DNA from: Coleophoma eucalyptorum
Lineage: Eukaryota; Ascomycota; Leotiomycetes; Helotiales; Dermateaceae
DNA length: 64,000 nucleotides
Direction: 5' to 3'
Assembly (NCBI GenBank): GCA_026120035.1
Contig: JALRME010000001.1
Coordinates: 1,811,909-1,875,908, forward strand
Of this stretch, positions 24,454-36,402 are shown in pieces. The notes under the pieces are model-generated. The model did not search any database, had not been told where the DNA came from, and worked only from the letters and a program-made list of their open reading frames with translations. The translations under genes were made by a program, and so were the position numbers. The number at the start of each line of letters is the position of its first letter. The first letter of the stretch is position 1.

Positions 24454-27400
24454 TCATCGCCCAACAGCAACCAAGCCAAAAATCCAATTAGCGTCAACTG
24501 CACTCCCACACTGCAGCATCCACTTTCTTGTCCTACCACTCACACCACCGACGGCGCCAACGGTTCCAACCTCGCCATTGTCACCCACGACATCCTCCCA
24601 GACATTGATGGCGATTCCAGTGCGTCCAATTTTGGAGAAACAGCCGCTTCCAAGTACGACGTCGAGAAGGACTACGGGACCATCTTGCCCTTTCTTCTTG
24701 TCACTATCGAGTGCCTTGCGAGTGACAATGATGCGTTTCTCGATGCCATGATACAATGAGGATGCTTGTCTCATACCAGGTGGAGGTTGCGTGACTGTGA
24801 GCCGAGCTGCGCCGATGTCGTTCCATTTGGAGGAGGTTTCTAAACAGTATAGTCTGATCTTCAAATTTTCATTGCCGAGGTTGACAGCATTAGATGTGGC
24901 GGTTCCTGATAAACTTGGGCTTGTAGGTGTCCTTGGGGGTGTGAAGCCCGATGCGGAGTCTGAAGATGTTGTGTACACACTCGTGGGTCCGGGATGCATG
25001 CCGGTATCAACAGATGACTTTGCGATGTTGAAGATCGATCCACCACTCAGTCGCTTGAGCGCAGAAAAGGCTGACGAGGAATACGAATGATCGCTTCCAT
25101 TTGACACTGTTTGTGATGGTGCTCGTGTAGATGCACGGTAGCTTCTCTGTCGACCGAACCAGGTACGTCTACGATTGCTGGCAACTGCTGCTTCATAAGA
25201 CTGGCCACCATAAGAATTGAGCATGCGTTCCTGCTCTAATTTCTTATAGACTGGGTTTTCTAAGCGAGCACGGTGGATGGCTGTGTACAACTCTTGACAG
25301 GCAATGACATTAAGGGCTCGGTATCTTACGGTGCCGCTGCACTTGAGCTTGGACCGAGCTGTTGGTGGTGACTTGATCTCAATGTCTAGTGCCGTACTTT
25401 GTCTAAGTGATACCAATGGTGTCAATACAAGCGCAACGAGAGGTCGTGCTGCGCCGGCATCTACATTATTATTGATATCTGAGTCAGCGGACTCAAATAT
25501 GGGATCTACCCGGTTCTGGGTTGAATGAGAGGCGCTTATTTCGAAAGCTTCGATCAGACCGGCACTGACGACTATAGAGCAAGGCTCGGGATAAAGATCT
25601 TCCCAGCGGCCTCTCTTGTCAGACCATGAAGAAATCATTGCAATGACTTTCTTGGAGTTGGCTGGGTCAATGGGGGATGGCACACTCCGGTACGGCCCCT
25701 GGGAAGCCGAGTTTGAAGGTGCCAAACTTGTGTTTTGTAAACTATAAAACGAGCCATTCGGCGATTGTTTTTTGCCATAGATGCTAACGCTGGGAAGTGG
25801 TGCTGGCAGATCTGCTGCTTCAAGCTCTTCATCTTCATCTTCATCTGAAGATTCGGTGAAAGAATCGTCATCTTCGGAGTCAGAGCTCTCTGAAGAGGTT
25901 TCCGAACCTTCAGATGGCTGATATTCATGCTTCAAGGGCGATGAGGATCTACGATTGTTTGACCGTGGTGTAGGACTCTCCAGAATTGGTGGGCTTTTCA
26001 GTTTGCCAGAAGACGGTGAGCTGTGCTTGGGAGGTGGTGGAGCACCATCATCTCGCAAAGGACTTGATTCTGGACTGAAACTTGTTGGAGGTTGCTTCCT
26101 TAGAACATCTGGCTCAGGGATTGTTGACTCTCTCAGCGGACTGCTTGATTTGGGGCTCTCGGGTGTTGTCGGGGTGGCTGGAGAAGGAGATTTTCGTATT
26201 TTTGGAATAAATGGGAGGTCTGTAGTGAAGCCCGGAGAGCTTGCGCGAACAGTTTCAGGACTCTTAGGACTAGCAATGCTGTGAGCTTGCTTGGGAGTGC
26301 GGTCGACTGGTGTAGTAGGTACGCTTGGGGATTGAGCACGAGGTGTGATAGGCGATGTGCTTCCTGTAAGTGCATGGTATCTAACAGCTCTAGGACGTTT
26401 TGTTGCAGAAAGCTCACTAATTGAACTGGCCAATGACTCTTCCGTGACGCTGGACATTGATCGAAGCCGCGACGGTGTATTGCGCCTATTATCGAAACTT
26501 GGAGATTTTGCAGCTTCCCTGGAAACACGTCGGCGTTGACCGATAGGAACTTCAACTGGATCCGGAGATGAAGGACAGCTTTTGTCCTCGACCAAAGATA
26601 TTTCCGGGGATGCCTGTGAAAGTGGCAACGGTTGCAATTGGGTATGGTCATTATCATTACGCACAACCGTAGGTGGGAATGGTATTTGGCCGAGCATCTG
26701 CACCCATTCAGATGCTGTTTCTTGGTCTTCAGTCTCCAGCACCAAAAGTTCGTACCATTCCTTGGACTCGTGGTTGCCCCGTATCATAATTATCACATGG
26801 CCAGATCCGTCCCCTGAGCGAGCAGAAACGAAGTCTTTTGAAATAGGCGGAAAGAGAAGAAACCTGCTGGAAGTGTCTACCTGGCAGATCAAGATATCTC
26901 CCGCATCCACCGGATCGGCAGGTTTATCACGCATCACTAGCTCTACTTGGCACTCAATACGTTGCCCATTGGAATGCTTGAGATCCAAAGAGAAGATATC
27001 CTTAGCAGAGACTTGACGCGTTCGATCTATTCGGGTATCTTCAACTTGTGCTAGAGTTCTAGGATCTCTTGCCCGAGTTGCATCAATATTGTTGGCAGCT
27101 TGGTCCTCAAGTCGAGCGGCTTCTTCTTTCTGACGACGTCGGACCTTCAAATGAAGGTCCTCATAAAGGGCCTTGGTCATAGCTGCCTGTTCTGTCGGCC
27201 GTAAATTATTCAATCCCTGTTTGGTTAGCTATATATATTATGATACGTTAGGGGTAGATATACCTTTGTCAATTTGGCTAGGTATTTGACACGAACTAGT
27301 GGTCGTTTGAGCAGAAAGGCAACGTCGACACGTTCTCCGTTCGAATTGACAACATCCCCAGAAGCATTTCGTGGGATCTCCTCTAATAGTGACTTCTGTT

Positions 27401-30251
27401 CAGCAGATGGTGTCCTGGATGCTGGCGCTAGATTAACAACAACATCCTGAAACCCTAGCCTCCAAGCAGCAAGATAGTCATCATAAACTTTATGAGCTCT
27501 ATTCGCCCAGTTTACTAGAGCCTCTGCGTCTTGCAGAGGAATACGCTTATGCAAACTTTTGAGTCGTTCAAGGGATACGCCCATAGCCACAATTGGCTTC
27601 GTGAAAGAGGTATCAGCTGGATCCGTCGAGTCTGGGTTGAAAAGTCCTGCTGCAATTGCAGATTCGGATTTCGACAAAACACATGTGAGGAGCACAGGAA
27701 TCACTCCATCCACTAATGTTTTAAGCTCTCGCATATACTTAGTCTCATCATCTGCCAGCTCGCGCAGGAGGTCTCGAATAGTGGCAGTTTCGAGATGGCT
27801 CCTCGAAGTCCGCACACTTCGCGCAGACCTGATGCTTTTAGCCCGGCCAGGAGCTGCGGTATCTGGTAATGATAGCATCGATATTAAATCAGAATGCTTT
27901 GTGAGCCGTCGCTTAGGCCCTGATTTGCTGCTGCGACGCCGCGATAGATCTGATGACCCACCTGAATTGGTTGTAGCCTGGGTAATTGTTGTCTTCGAGA
28001 TATTTGATTCGGTCTCCGTGGCAGACGAGCGACTACTGAAGGTCTCTACTGATGCGATTGTCGATAGCCGATGTTCGCCAGTAGTCGGCGGTAGGCGTCG
28101 TCCAAATCCATAATTAGGCTTCTCTGACGGTAATCCTTTAGGGATACGGTGAGCAGGTGGGGGTGGTGGCGGCGGTTCGGGTGTTTGCCTTGCACTTTCT
28201 TCATAGTTATCAGCAAACCTATTGTTGTCGTTACTACGTTCGAAATTATTAATCAGGATACTCGGCCCGTGCTTTGGTTGATATGTTGTGACAGATTCTC
28301 CTGTGAAAGCCTCTTTCAATATATCCTTGAATGGCAGCTTTCGAGCTGTTTTGACTGGCGATGAAATCGTGCGAGTGGCAGGACTTCTCTTAAGTGCACT
28401 TGGAGATGAAGGGGATTTCATCCCTGGCAGCTCCTTCCGGTGGTCAACGTTGACCTCTGTCGGAGTTGAAGGGTCTTCGCTATCTTTGCTTGGTGGGTCC
28501 CCTTCATCGTTTTCATCAGGAATACGAGTACGCTGCTTTCGCCTCTGGCTGCCACTTCTCTCGTCATCTGCCTTGGCTGTAAGGTCTTGTTCTGCGGGGT
28601 CATCTGGGTTGAAACTTTCTCGTCTTGAGCTTGACTCAGGTATGCCTAGTGTAGAGTTTGGTCGCTGGGGACGATCGACGAACGGATCTGTCGTCCCATT
28701 TAACCACGATTCAATGCTTGGTGGTTGATTAAAACCGGGCCGAGGAGGCTCAGAATTGTCCTGAACCATTTTCTTGCCCTCATTATAGACCCTTCTAAAT
28801 ACTTTGGGGACAGCAGAAAGACTTGTTGTTCGCTGTGGCTTCGCGCGTTTCTGATTCCCAGCCTCAGCACCAAGCGGCAAGTCCAGTACACTGAATGCAG
28901 AATTGCCAAAGGGGATTTCTTCAAGAGTTTCAGCCAGGCTTCCTGACTTGCGGGAATGTCGTTTTGATCGATGGGACCGGCTAGGCGTTTGTGAGGTTTG
29001 TGCATCATCTATATAGCTTCCATCAGACTCTGAGCCACTGCCCCCATGAGTACTCTCATCGCCAACGCGTGTCTGTGCGGATGACTTTCTATGGCTGCGG
29101 GCCCTGTCTAGGGTTTCTGATTCAGAGGCCCTTTTGCTTTTCCTTGACGGTGTTGAATGAATCTGGTCATCTCCATTGTCTGGCGAAGGTCTTACACGGA
29201 TGCCATCATCGGTGACTCTATCTTGTATTGGCTTGACCCGAATACCGTCATCCTTTCCAGAAGTATCCCGTGATGGTGTAACACGAATTCCGTCGTCCTT
29301 TGCTTTATTATCTCCAGCCTTGACGCGAAGGCCATCACCACTCGATCGTTTCTTCATGGGCTTCACTCTGATTCCATCATCGGGTGTCGTATCTCTGGAT
29401 GCTTTGGTCTTTATTCCATCACCCTCTAGTGAGTCTCTCTTGGCTGGAAATACCCGAATACCATCGTCTGGTAACGCGTATTTTGATTTCTTCCGGGTAT
29501 GTTTAATCGGTTCTAGAGGCTCATCCACCATGCTCTCTGTTTCGATGCGTTTGGCCCAATCCTCAATTTTGCTTCTAAAAGGGGGGTTCACAGATGTCTT
29601 CTTGAGAAAGTCTTTGGGAAGAGTAGCTCCACCACTGTTCAGGGCTTGCTTTTTACCTTGAGCAGCATCCTTCTTCATCCAATGGCTATCGCTAACCACT
29701 CGTTTCCTGGGTGCACTTTTACTTCGAGCTTTCCGCTCTTCATGTTCTTCATCTTGGTCTTTCCGTCTTCCGGGTCTCTCGGGTTTGGCTTCGTTCGTCT
29801 TAATCTTTGCTCTTTCGCGTTCATCCTCAGAGTCCTCCTCCACTTCCACTACGATTTCTTCGCCCACATCTGAAGCGGCAGCCGGGTCCTCAATGACAGC
29901 TGCTGCACTAGCTTTTTGCCATTTCTTGACTCTATCCTGTACACCTCCAGGCGGCTGTACCTTCTTCACCATCTCTTGCCTTATTTCCGCCTTGACAACA
30001 TCCAAACTCCTCCGGCGCGTCCGGCTGGGTGATGGTCTCCCGAGTAGGAAGTCCGTAAGCAAGGTGGGCTCTGCTTTCTTTGCGCCAGGCCTTGCGCGCG
30101 CCGGGGCACTATTTGGCGTCGTCGGCCCTTTTCTGATCGGAGTACCATTTGGAGTACGCTTGACTGCTGACGCACGCCGTGGAGTTGTTGGGATCTTAGC
30201 CTTGGGTTGAGTGGGCGTCGGTTTATCTTCCGTAACTTTGGGGGAAGGCAT
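24454..30251 (-). CDS. large DH/PH-domain (Dbl-type RhoGEF-like) protein
   Basis: Two exons, 27264-30251 and 24454-27216, join across a 47-nt intron (GTATAT..ACAG) with a CTAAC box to give 1,916 aa. Residues 1-800 are basic, Ser/Pro-rich and probably disordered; they contain seven copies of a DDGIRVxP motif (about residues 262-355). A helical DH-like domain runs from about 810 to 1030: ATIRDLLRELADDETKYMRE, LKSLHKRIPLQDAEALVNWA, and FLLKRPLVRVKYLAKLTKGL, which matches the last conserved Dbl helix and spans the splice junction. A PH-like segment follows (ILICQVDTSSRFLLFPP, KEWYELLVLETEDQETASEW). Another long disordered region and a conserved C-terminal domain complete it. It probably activates a Rho-type GTPase in polarity or septation, but the DH is divergent and catalysis is not certain. 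Confidence 0.82.
29185..29470 (-). repeat. coding repeat: DDGIRVxP motif, seven copies
   Basis: Within exon 1 of the DH/PH gene, residues about 262-355. Units read DDGIRVFP, GDGIKTKA, DDGIRVKP, GDGLRVKA, DDGIRVTP, DDGIRVKP and DDGIRVRP, spaced 12-17 residues apart, followed by a degenerate DDQIHSTP. The linkers vary while the core is kept, which suggests a selected short linear motif rather than recent DNA slippage. Confidence 0.85.
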
Positions 30252-32217
30252 GGCCTACGTGAAGTATATTAACATTCTGATCGCCAAAAGGCAGCGCCAA
30301 CAACGACAGGTGACGACGACGTAGCAATGCGACGTGGAGTAGGAATACCTTTACAACCCGCAGCCAACATGTGGTACGGCTCTGAAGGCGAGGCTAGGTT
30401 GGACAGAACAAGTTGGCGATAGCCCGAATACTGGTATTGACGCGCACAAGAATTCCGGCATCGAATTCCTGGAGGCACTTTGATGCAGCTCGAAAGCTTT
30501 AGATCTGGACTCGACGATCTCCCAAGGTTTCGCTGGCGGCCCTCTTTTCCCGAGCGAACAGTTGATACGGCAACGAGTAAGGTAAGGCTCCATGCATCAG
30601 CAAGGAACTGCAGGATTGAGGATACCAATAAATGACGTACGGGTTACCAAAGCCAGACTTAGAGAGCAGAAAGGAGCAGGAGGAGCTGCTGGAACGACAA
30701 TTGCTTCAAATGACATATATCAACAAAGGTCATAGCTGATTTCCCTGTTTGTTGTTTACTGAAGCTTAATACAGCGCGACTAATGCCATTTCTTCGCCGC
30801 TTAGGCTTCGGCGCAATTTAGCGACTGGAGCTATGCACGTGCAGACCGCTAAGTGATCCCAGCGCCTCGTTGACTTCCGCTGTCTCAGCCAACCATTCAG
30901 ATAGCCTTCGTTACATAGCTAATGGCAATGCTGAACTGGCCTTCCGCTCTCCCTTGGGTCCGAAGGGATTTGCATACGACCGCTCGAACGGCCTGGATGG
31001 GCCATCGCATGTTGCTGGAGCTGGACCGGGTGCTATTCAAATGGGGAGGAGTGCAAGGTTTTCACAGCAGCAGGCATGTGCAAGTCTCAAGAACCGCCTG
31101 CCAGGATCCCCAAGCACTTCCTTCCTGCGCAGGTTTGCTGTCTGCCGAGATAGCTGACCGTCCAATGATCCATGTCGCAGTGGGACCACCAACGGGGACA
31201 TCTGATGAACTGTCCCTCGCCTTGGTTTCAAACTATCCAATACCATGCCAAGCTGTTTCTCATGAAAGCGGTTCTACTTCGTATTGCTGCCGTGACCCAC
31301 GCTCAAAACCAAGTTCCCAACCTCTTTGAATTCGTGGCTAATGTTGTTGGCTTAGATCTGGGCGAGGCACGAAGATAAAGGTCAGCTACGGTGAACACTG
31401 CGAATAAGGTGGATACATTCCGCAAAAAATTAAGCCTTTCAAAGTGGATATGGATCTGGAAGAGCCAGGCATCTCGTCCCACTTCCTATTGTCATAATTA
31501 CCTCAAACTCAGCATTTGCCTGTCAGATAATACCCCCCGGAGCAAGGTCAATTAGCATATCGTCAGGACTTGCTCACCCCAAATGGAAGCTCGGACTCTA
31601 TGACCGTGATTTTCTTCTGTCTTTATGGACTACACCTTTAAATTCGGCCCAGAGGTGCAAGGCAACGTCTCATACCGCTCCAGATTCAATCCATTGCTTG
31701 CAAGGCATATCGATCTAGGCGGCGACTAGATGGAACCCTCTTGTACTTAAAAAGTGCATCTTATTTTTTTTAGAATATGAGCTCGCCTGGTCCTAATCGA
31801 TACATACAAAGGCCAAAACTAGGTAATCCAGGCAATAAGGAACAAAACGTGAGGAGCCGAGGAGCAGCGGACCTGTAGATGGGGAAGGAGTCCAACAGGT
31901 ATTCCAGTGTCATTATCTTGTCACCAGCTGGATCACGGAATCTTGGAAATAATGTCTGACTGATGGGCGTGATAACGTCAGAATGCGACAAGCATAATCA
32001 TTATGTGCTACCGAATGTATGCATATCTGCTCTATATTCGCTTCCAGTGGTATAATGCTGAATAGGTCTAAAAGTGGGAGCTATCCCAGGGCTCCACCAT
32101 CGAATGCACATGCACTACTACGCCTTAGGCTCAACCGCTCTACCTCTTATTGGCTCCAAAAGTCACCCTAAGAACAATATCTAATAAAATTCGCTGAAAG
32201 ACTCTCTTGGAAGCAGA
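30252..32217. other. 2 kb intergenic region
   Basis: Holds the promoter of the DH/PH gene and the 3' flank of the EBP gene. Several overlapping 60-135 codon frames exist between 30.3 and 31.4 kb, but none shows domain-like sequence, a plausible intron pattern or consistent reading. I see no RNA gene. Confidence 0.45.
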
Positions 32218-33232
32218 TTATTGCGACTTCTTTGCATTTCCATTCTTCTTCAGCGCCTTATTCATTTGTTCGAGAGCAGTGAACGCTTTGGCAGTGGCAC
32301 GAACACTGCTTACAAGCAAGACTACATGCATTAATTAGCTTATGTTATGTTGAGATAATCTGCGTGTACTTACTGCCTGGGAAAACCATCCAGATGAAGT
32401 TCATGAAGAAATAGTAAAACCAGAAGTACAAGAACTCCGGTCTACTGTATGCGACGCCCTTGTAGTAGTGGTCAAACATGCTGGTTGCGTAGTATAGAAT
32501 GAGACCATAGATTTGGCCAACGCAGACAATGATCTGTAAAGGATGTCGTAACGCATGCTCGTTTGGAATCATCATAGCCACCACGAAGCAGAGCGGGCCC
32601 CATGTAAACTGTGCGTGTTCGTCAGTAAAAATTTATAGTTCGTAAAGTGGTTATGATTCGTACAGCTGTTACTGTCTCCATGCACAACACAAAAGGGTCC
32701 GAAGTCAAGTATCTGGAGTCCGAAAGCGCATACCTAGAAAGCAAAAAATTAGTACAGCGCAATGCATTCTAGGGGGATAAAGGTGCCGCACTCTTTCCAA
32801 AGTTGGCCAAAAAGGTCTTGAGCTGGGCCCATGCGTGTATGGTTGAGAGAGAAATAACCTGTTTTCATTATCAGCCGTCAAGCCTTGTGCAAAATACTCC
32901 TGGGTATATATCTACCTTCGAAGAAGAAATGAATGGCACCAGCTGTCTCCCTGTTAGCACGAGCACATTGCTAAACATTTGGGTAAAGTGGTTATCGTAC
33001 ATATGACAAGCCACCAAATTGCCGCCTTCTCAGCAGGTGGCAGGTTGGGATATATTCTCTTGACAGTAAGGCGTGTGCCAAATACAATTGCAGCGATTCC
33101 TGTGAAGAAAACGCCTAAAAGGACAGGTACGCTCCATTCATTGGCAAGATAAGAAGCAATCTCGACCTCAAGAGGATAATAAGGGTGGTTTGTGATCGTA
33201 GTCGAGTTCAAGGTCTCCATGATTGCGGCCAT
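32218..33232 (-). CDS. EBP-family (EXPERA) sterol delta8-delta7 isomerase-like membrane protein
   Basis: Six minus-strand exons (33001-33232, 32916-32942, 32792-32858, 32664-32733, 32374-32608, 32218-32321) join to 244 aa. Exon 2 is only 27 nt. Hallmarks of emopamil-binding proteins are clear: WWLVISGAIHFFFEGYF, GPAQDLFGQLWKEYALSDSR, YLTSDPFVLCMETVTAFTWG with the conserved Met-Glu pair, and HALRHPLQIIVCVGQIYGLI. Four to five membrane helices are expected, in the ER. Animal EBP isomerises the delta8 sterol double bond; fungi normally use unrelated ERG2 for this, so the role here may be redundant, specialised or different. The basic C-terminus ends KKNGNAKKSQ, near an ER-retention style tail but not a strict KKxx. 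The second Met five codons in is an alternative start. Confidence 0.9.
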
Positions 33233-34350
33233 CGTGACGAATAAACCTAGAAGCTTGAATAATCCAAATGGTCAAGCTGGAAGAAAGGGAGAAGACATGA
33301 ACAGCAAGATGGAATGTAGGATCATGTGGGGCGCAGGTTGGCCTATCGTGCCTGTACCATTTGCGACGACCAAGCTAGCAGTCGACGTTTCCTCTTCCAA
33401 CTTTCGAATATTGTGGAGGGCTGGAGCCGGCCAGGTACGGGTGTCACTGATAGAATTGGAGCCATACGATTGATAGAAGCGACACACCGCTAACCGGTGT
33501 CGTCAGATCCAGCTTGAATTCTGCGAAACTCACAATGGTTATCAACTCGGTACAAGGTTCTAGCAGAATTCAAAGCTAGAGCTGGACCCTGCAGCTTGAA
33601 CCCGGTTCTCTGCTGGATCCGAAGTAGTGGCGCAGTAGCTCAGGTGGAGATTTCTGCTCTATGTCAACCAGTTGAATTGTATTTTTGGCGAATGACACAT
33701 GAATATTTGATGACCTAATCTCACTTTCCCCATTTTTCGAAGCGCGGGGTGGATGCGTGAAGGCGCGGTTCGACACGAGTCACCAGACTGGAAATAGCAA
33801 CCTGCTCGACTATTCAACACTGTAACTGAAAACACCTAGGTAGGTAGGTCTTGAACAATCCATAACCGAGGATTTGGCAGTTTGGAAGTCGCCCCTGACG
33901 ATCAAGGGTCCTCCGCTGGACGGAACCGGCGCATTCCCCGACGCTCGATGCAATCACCGCCTTATATTGCCGTAGTGCACTCTGCTGCCCCAAACTGTGC
34001 TTGATTGCCTTGATTGGAGATTTTGAGACCTCTCGCAGTCAGGCTTGCGTAACCCTTTCCTTGGTGTGAGGTTGGAAGTTGGAGCTAAGAAGCTCTAGAA
34101 GTCTCGATTCGTTGAACATCATCGTTATGAAGAAGCTATGCATTATATGTGCCTGTCGTCAATGCATCTGGTCCTTTCTCCGGCTATGAGTGAGGTTTTT
34201 AATATGCCCGAACCCTCTGCGTTGGCTACACCAGCTGATGTCACAGATGCGACCGATGAGCTGGAAGTTGTAAGTTGACGTAGCATTATTTCATACCAGT
34301 CGTCCGCTGTTCGTGGTACTTGCACGGATTGTGCTGCCTAGATTTTGCGA
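33233..34350. other. intergenic region between EBP and WDR8 genes
   Basis: About 1.1 kb; promoter side of the EBP gene and 3' side of the WDR8 gene. Nothing else could be supported. Confidence 0.5.
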
Positions 34351-36089
34351 TCACTGAACCGCAGCATCGACAAATTTCTTGAACTGGAAAGTGTCATCGA
34401 ATTCCTCGCTTTCTTCGCTTGGACACATATCCAGAATGGAATCATTGGCCTCTGCGTCTGCAAGATTTACTGTGATTCGTCGGAACGGCCTTTTTTCGTC
34501 TGCCTCGACAAGATTCAATGGCGACTCTTCCCGTTCCCCGTAGATATTAACTGCTTTGGCAGAGTTCTCCTCCCACGGCAAGTCATCATCACCCCCATCA
34601 GAAGTCGAGGTCAGCAGGCAGTCTTGTGAGTCACTAAAGAAGATCACAGGATTTGCAGCATCCACGTTGAGCCATCTCGCAATTGACTTGCCAATAAGCT
34701 TTCCGCCAGGTAACTGAGATGCAAAATCGATGATTCTGGGAGTTTCCCAGGATGGGTCCCAGAGATGTGCAAGAGCCTTGGTCTCCTCGCCCTCACATCT
34801 TAACATTAAGAGCTCGTTTATTCTGGGGTGCCAGGTCATCTTTGCCACAGGAGCATGCAAGATGAGATTTGCTCGAAGGATTTTCGTTGTGATATCCCAA
34901 ACCCATACCGATGTTGGAAAGTCCTCCATCCGTGTAGCAAGAAGTGTTCCCGATGCATCGAATGCCATAGCAATTATCCCTGACTTCACATCCTTGTTGG
35001 TCGCTGGCGTGAGTGAAGCTGTTGGGGGACATGTCACCTGAGATGCTTTCACAAACTCTCGGACCATGGCTCCATTCTGAGGACCTACTTGCTCAAGCCA
35101 TATCTGCTTACTTGTTAGCTCGAATGTCCAAAACGCAGCATAAGCTACATACCTGAAGAGTATTCTCGGGCTTGAGAGATGCTACATGTTGAAAAATCAT
35201 GATTTCTGAGAATGAAGGTACAGCGAGGAGAGTGACCCTGTTACTGTAGTCACCAACAGCGATGTGAGCACTGGTAGAACTCCATTCCAAATATTTCACG
35301 CCCGCACCCAAGTCGGTATCTCTATCTTCTTCTGTCATAGGCATGGGTCCATTCCAGACTTTGTATAGGTACCGATCAGCTGTATAGAAGAGTATCTTGT
35401 GTCCTTGCCCTGCCGACTCTAATACTGCCAGCCACCGTCCATCGGGGCTCCAGGACACACCCTGCGCATCGACAGTTTCCAATGACCATGATCGAACAAC
35501 CTCTAGTGTTTCCCGTGCATGTATACTCAGGATATCCTTCCCACCGCTCCTTGTCAGAAGTGTCAAATTCAATGTTCCTGGTCGGTAGCATAACCCTTTG
35601 CTCGCAACATTTGTGTTGAAGAATTTCGGTGAGTTTATATCCACAGATTTTGAAGTCAACAAATTGAACACCGTCAATTTAAGACCAAAGTCTGACAGCA
35701 CATTCACTTCATTATCCGAAGATCCGAAGGATATGTGTGTGGTCTTTGCAGTGCCAGAGGTTGGGTTGACGATGCTGGCCTTGAACTGAGGGTCTGACGC
35801 AGAATATACTTTTATGAGATCACTCGAGGCGACCAGTAGTCTGTCAGAAGAACCTGACCAAAGGAACCAGGTTATGGAATTTGAGAAGTCAGAAGGTAGT
35901 GTTCTGGTGTGCAGTATTTCGAGAGAGCGCGTCGACCGAATGCTGAGTGCCGAAGGCAGGACAGTTGCGATGTATGCGCCGTCAGGACTAGGTAGAGATT
36001 GTGCAGAGGCTGTGATTGACAGGATTTATTAGCATATTCTCCCTTGGCGAACCATAATACTCACACTTCAAAGTCCGAGAATATTGCAT
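34351..36089 (-). CDS. wdr8: WD40-repeat protein Wdr8/WRAP73
   Basis: Exons 36065-36089, 35153-36009 and 34351-35103 give 544 aa. The first exon codes only MQYSRTLK plus one base. WD-type blades are visible throughout: SLPSPDGAYIATVLPSALSI, ITWFLWSGSSDRLLVASSDL, VSWSPDGRWLAVLE, VKYLEWSSTSAHIAVGDY, MAFDASGTLLATRMEDFPTS with VWVWDI, and KMTWHPRINELLML. The combination and length match WRAP73. In fission yeast Wdr8 works with Msd1 and the kinesin-14 Pkl1 to anchor minus ends of spindle microtubules at spindle poles; in Aspergillus the orthologue sits at spindle poles too. The C-terminal 90 residues are acidic and end EFDDTFQFKKFVDAAVQ. Introns are 55 and 49 nt. The gene is divergent from cnxABC. 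Confidence 0.88.
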
Positions 36090-36402
36090 TGTTGTGGCAG
36101 AATCGCGTTGCGAATGGTGAATTTCATTATTGAGCCGGAATTTGTTTACTTTGGACCGCTCCGAGGCACTTTATTTTTCCAGGCCTCAGGCATCCAAAAC
36201 AACCCCACTAATCGATAGCTGATAAGCAGACCGTCCTCTCGGAGCGTCAGGATTATTTGATGACATAGCATTTCACATTACGTTAAAAAACATAGATGGG
36301 AATTCTCATGGATCGGCTGTGTTCCCCTCTTTATTTCTTTAAATGCAGAATTAACACACCAGTCGAGGGAAGCTGTGACTGTGGCCGGCTTTAACATTTC
36401 GG
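36090..36402. promoter_or_regulatory. divergent promoter of WDR8 and cnxABC
   Basis: A 313 bp gap between two divergent start codons must hold both promoters and leaders. An AT-rich stretch (TTATTTCTTTAAATG, about 36331-36345) lies roughly 60 bp before the cnxABC ATG. I see no clear nitrate-regulator site. Confidence 0.5.

Noticed and set aside
30269..31378. Several frames of 68-135 codons between the DH/PH and EBP genes
   Set aside because: They overlap in different frames and strands with no domain-like sequence.
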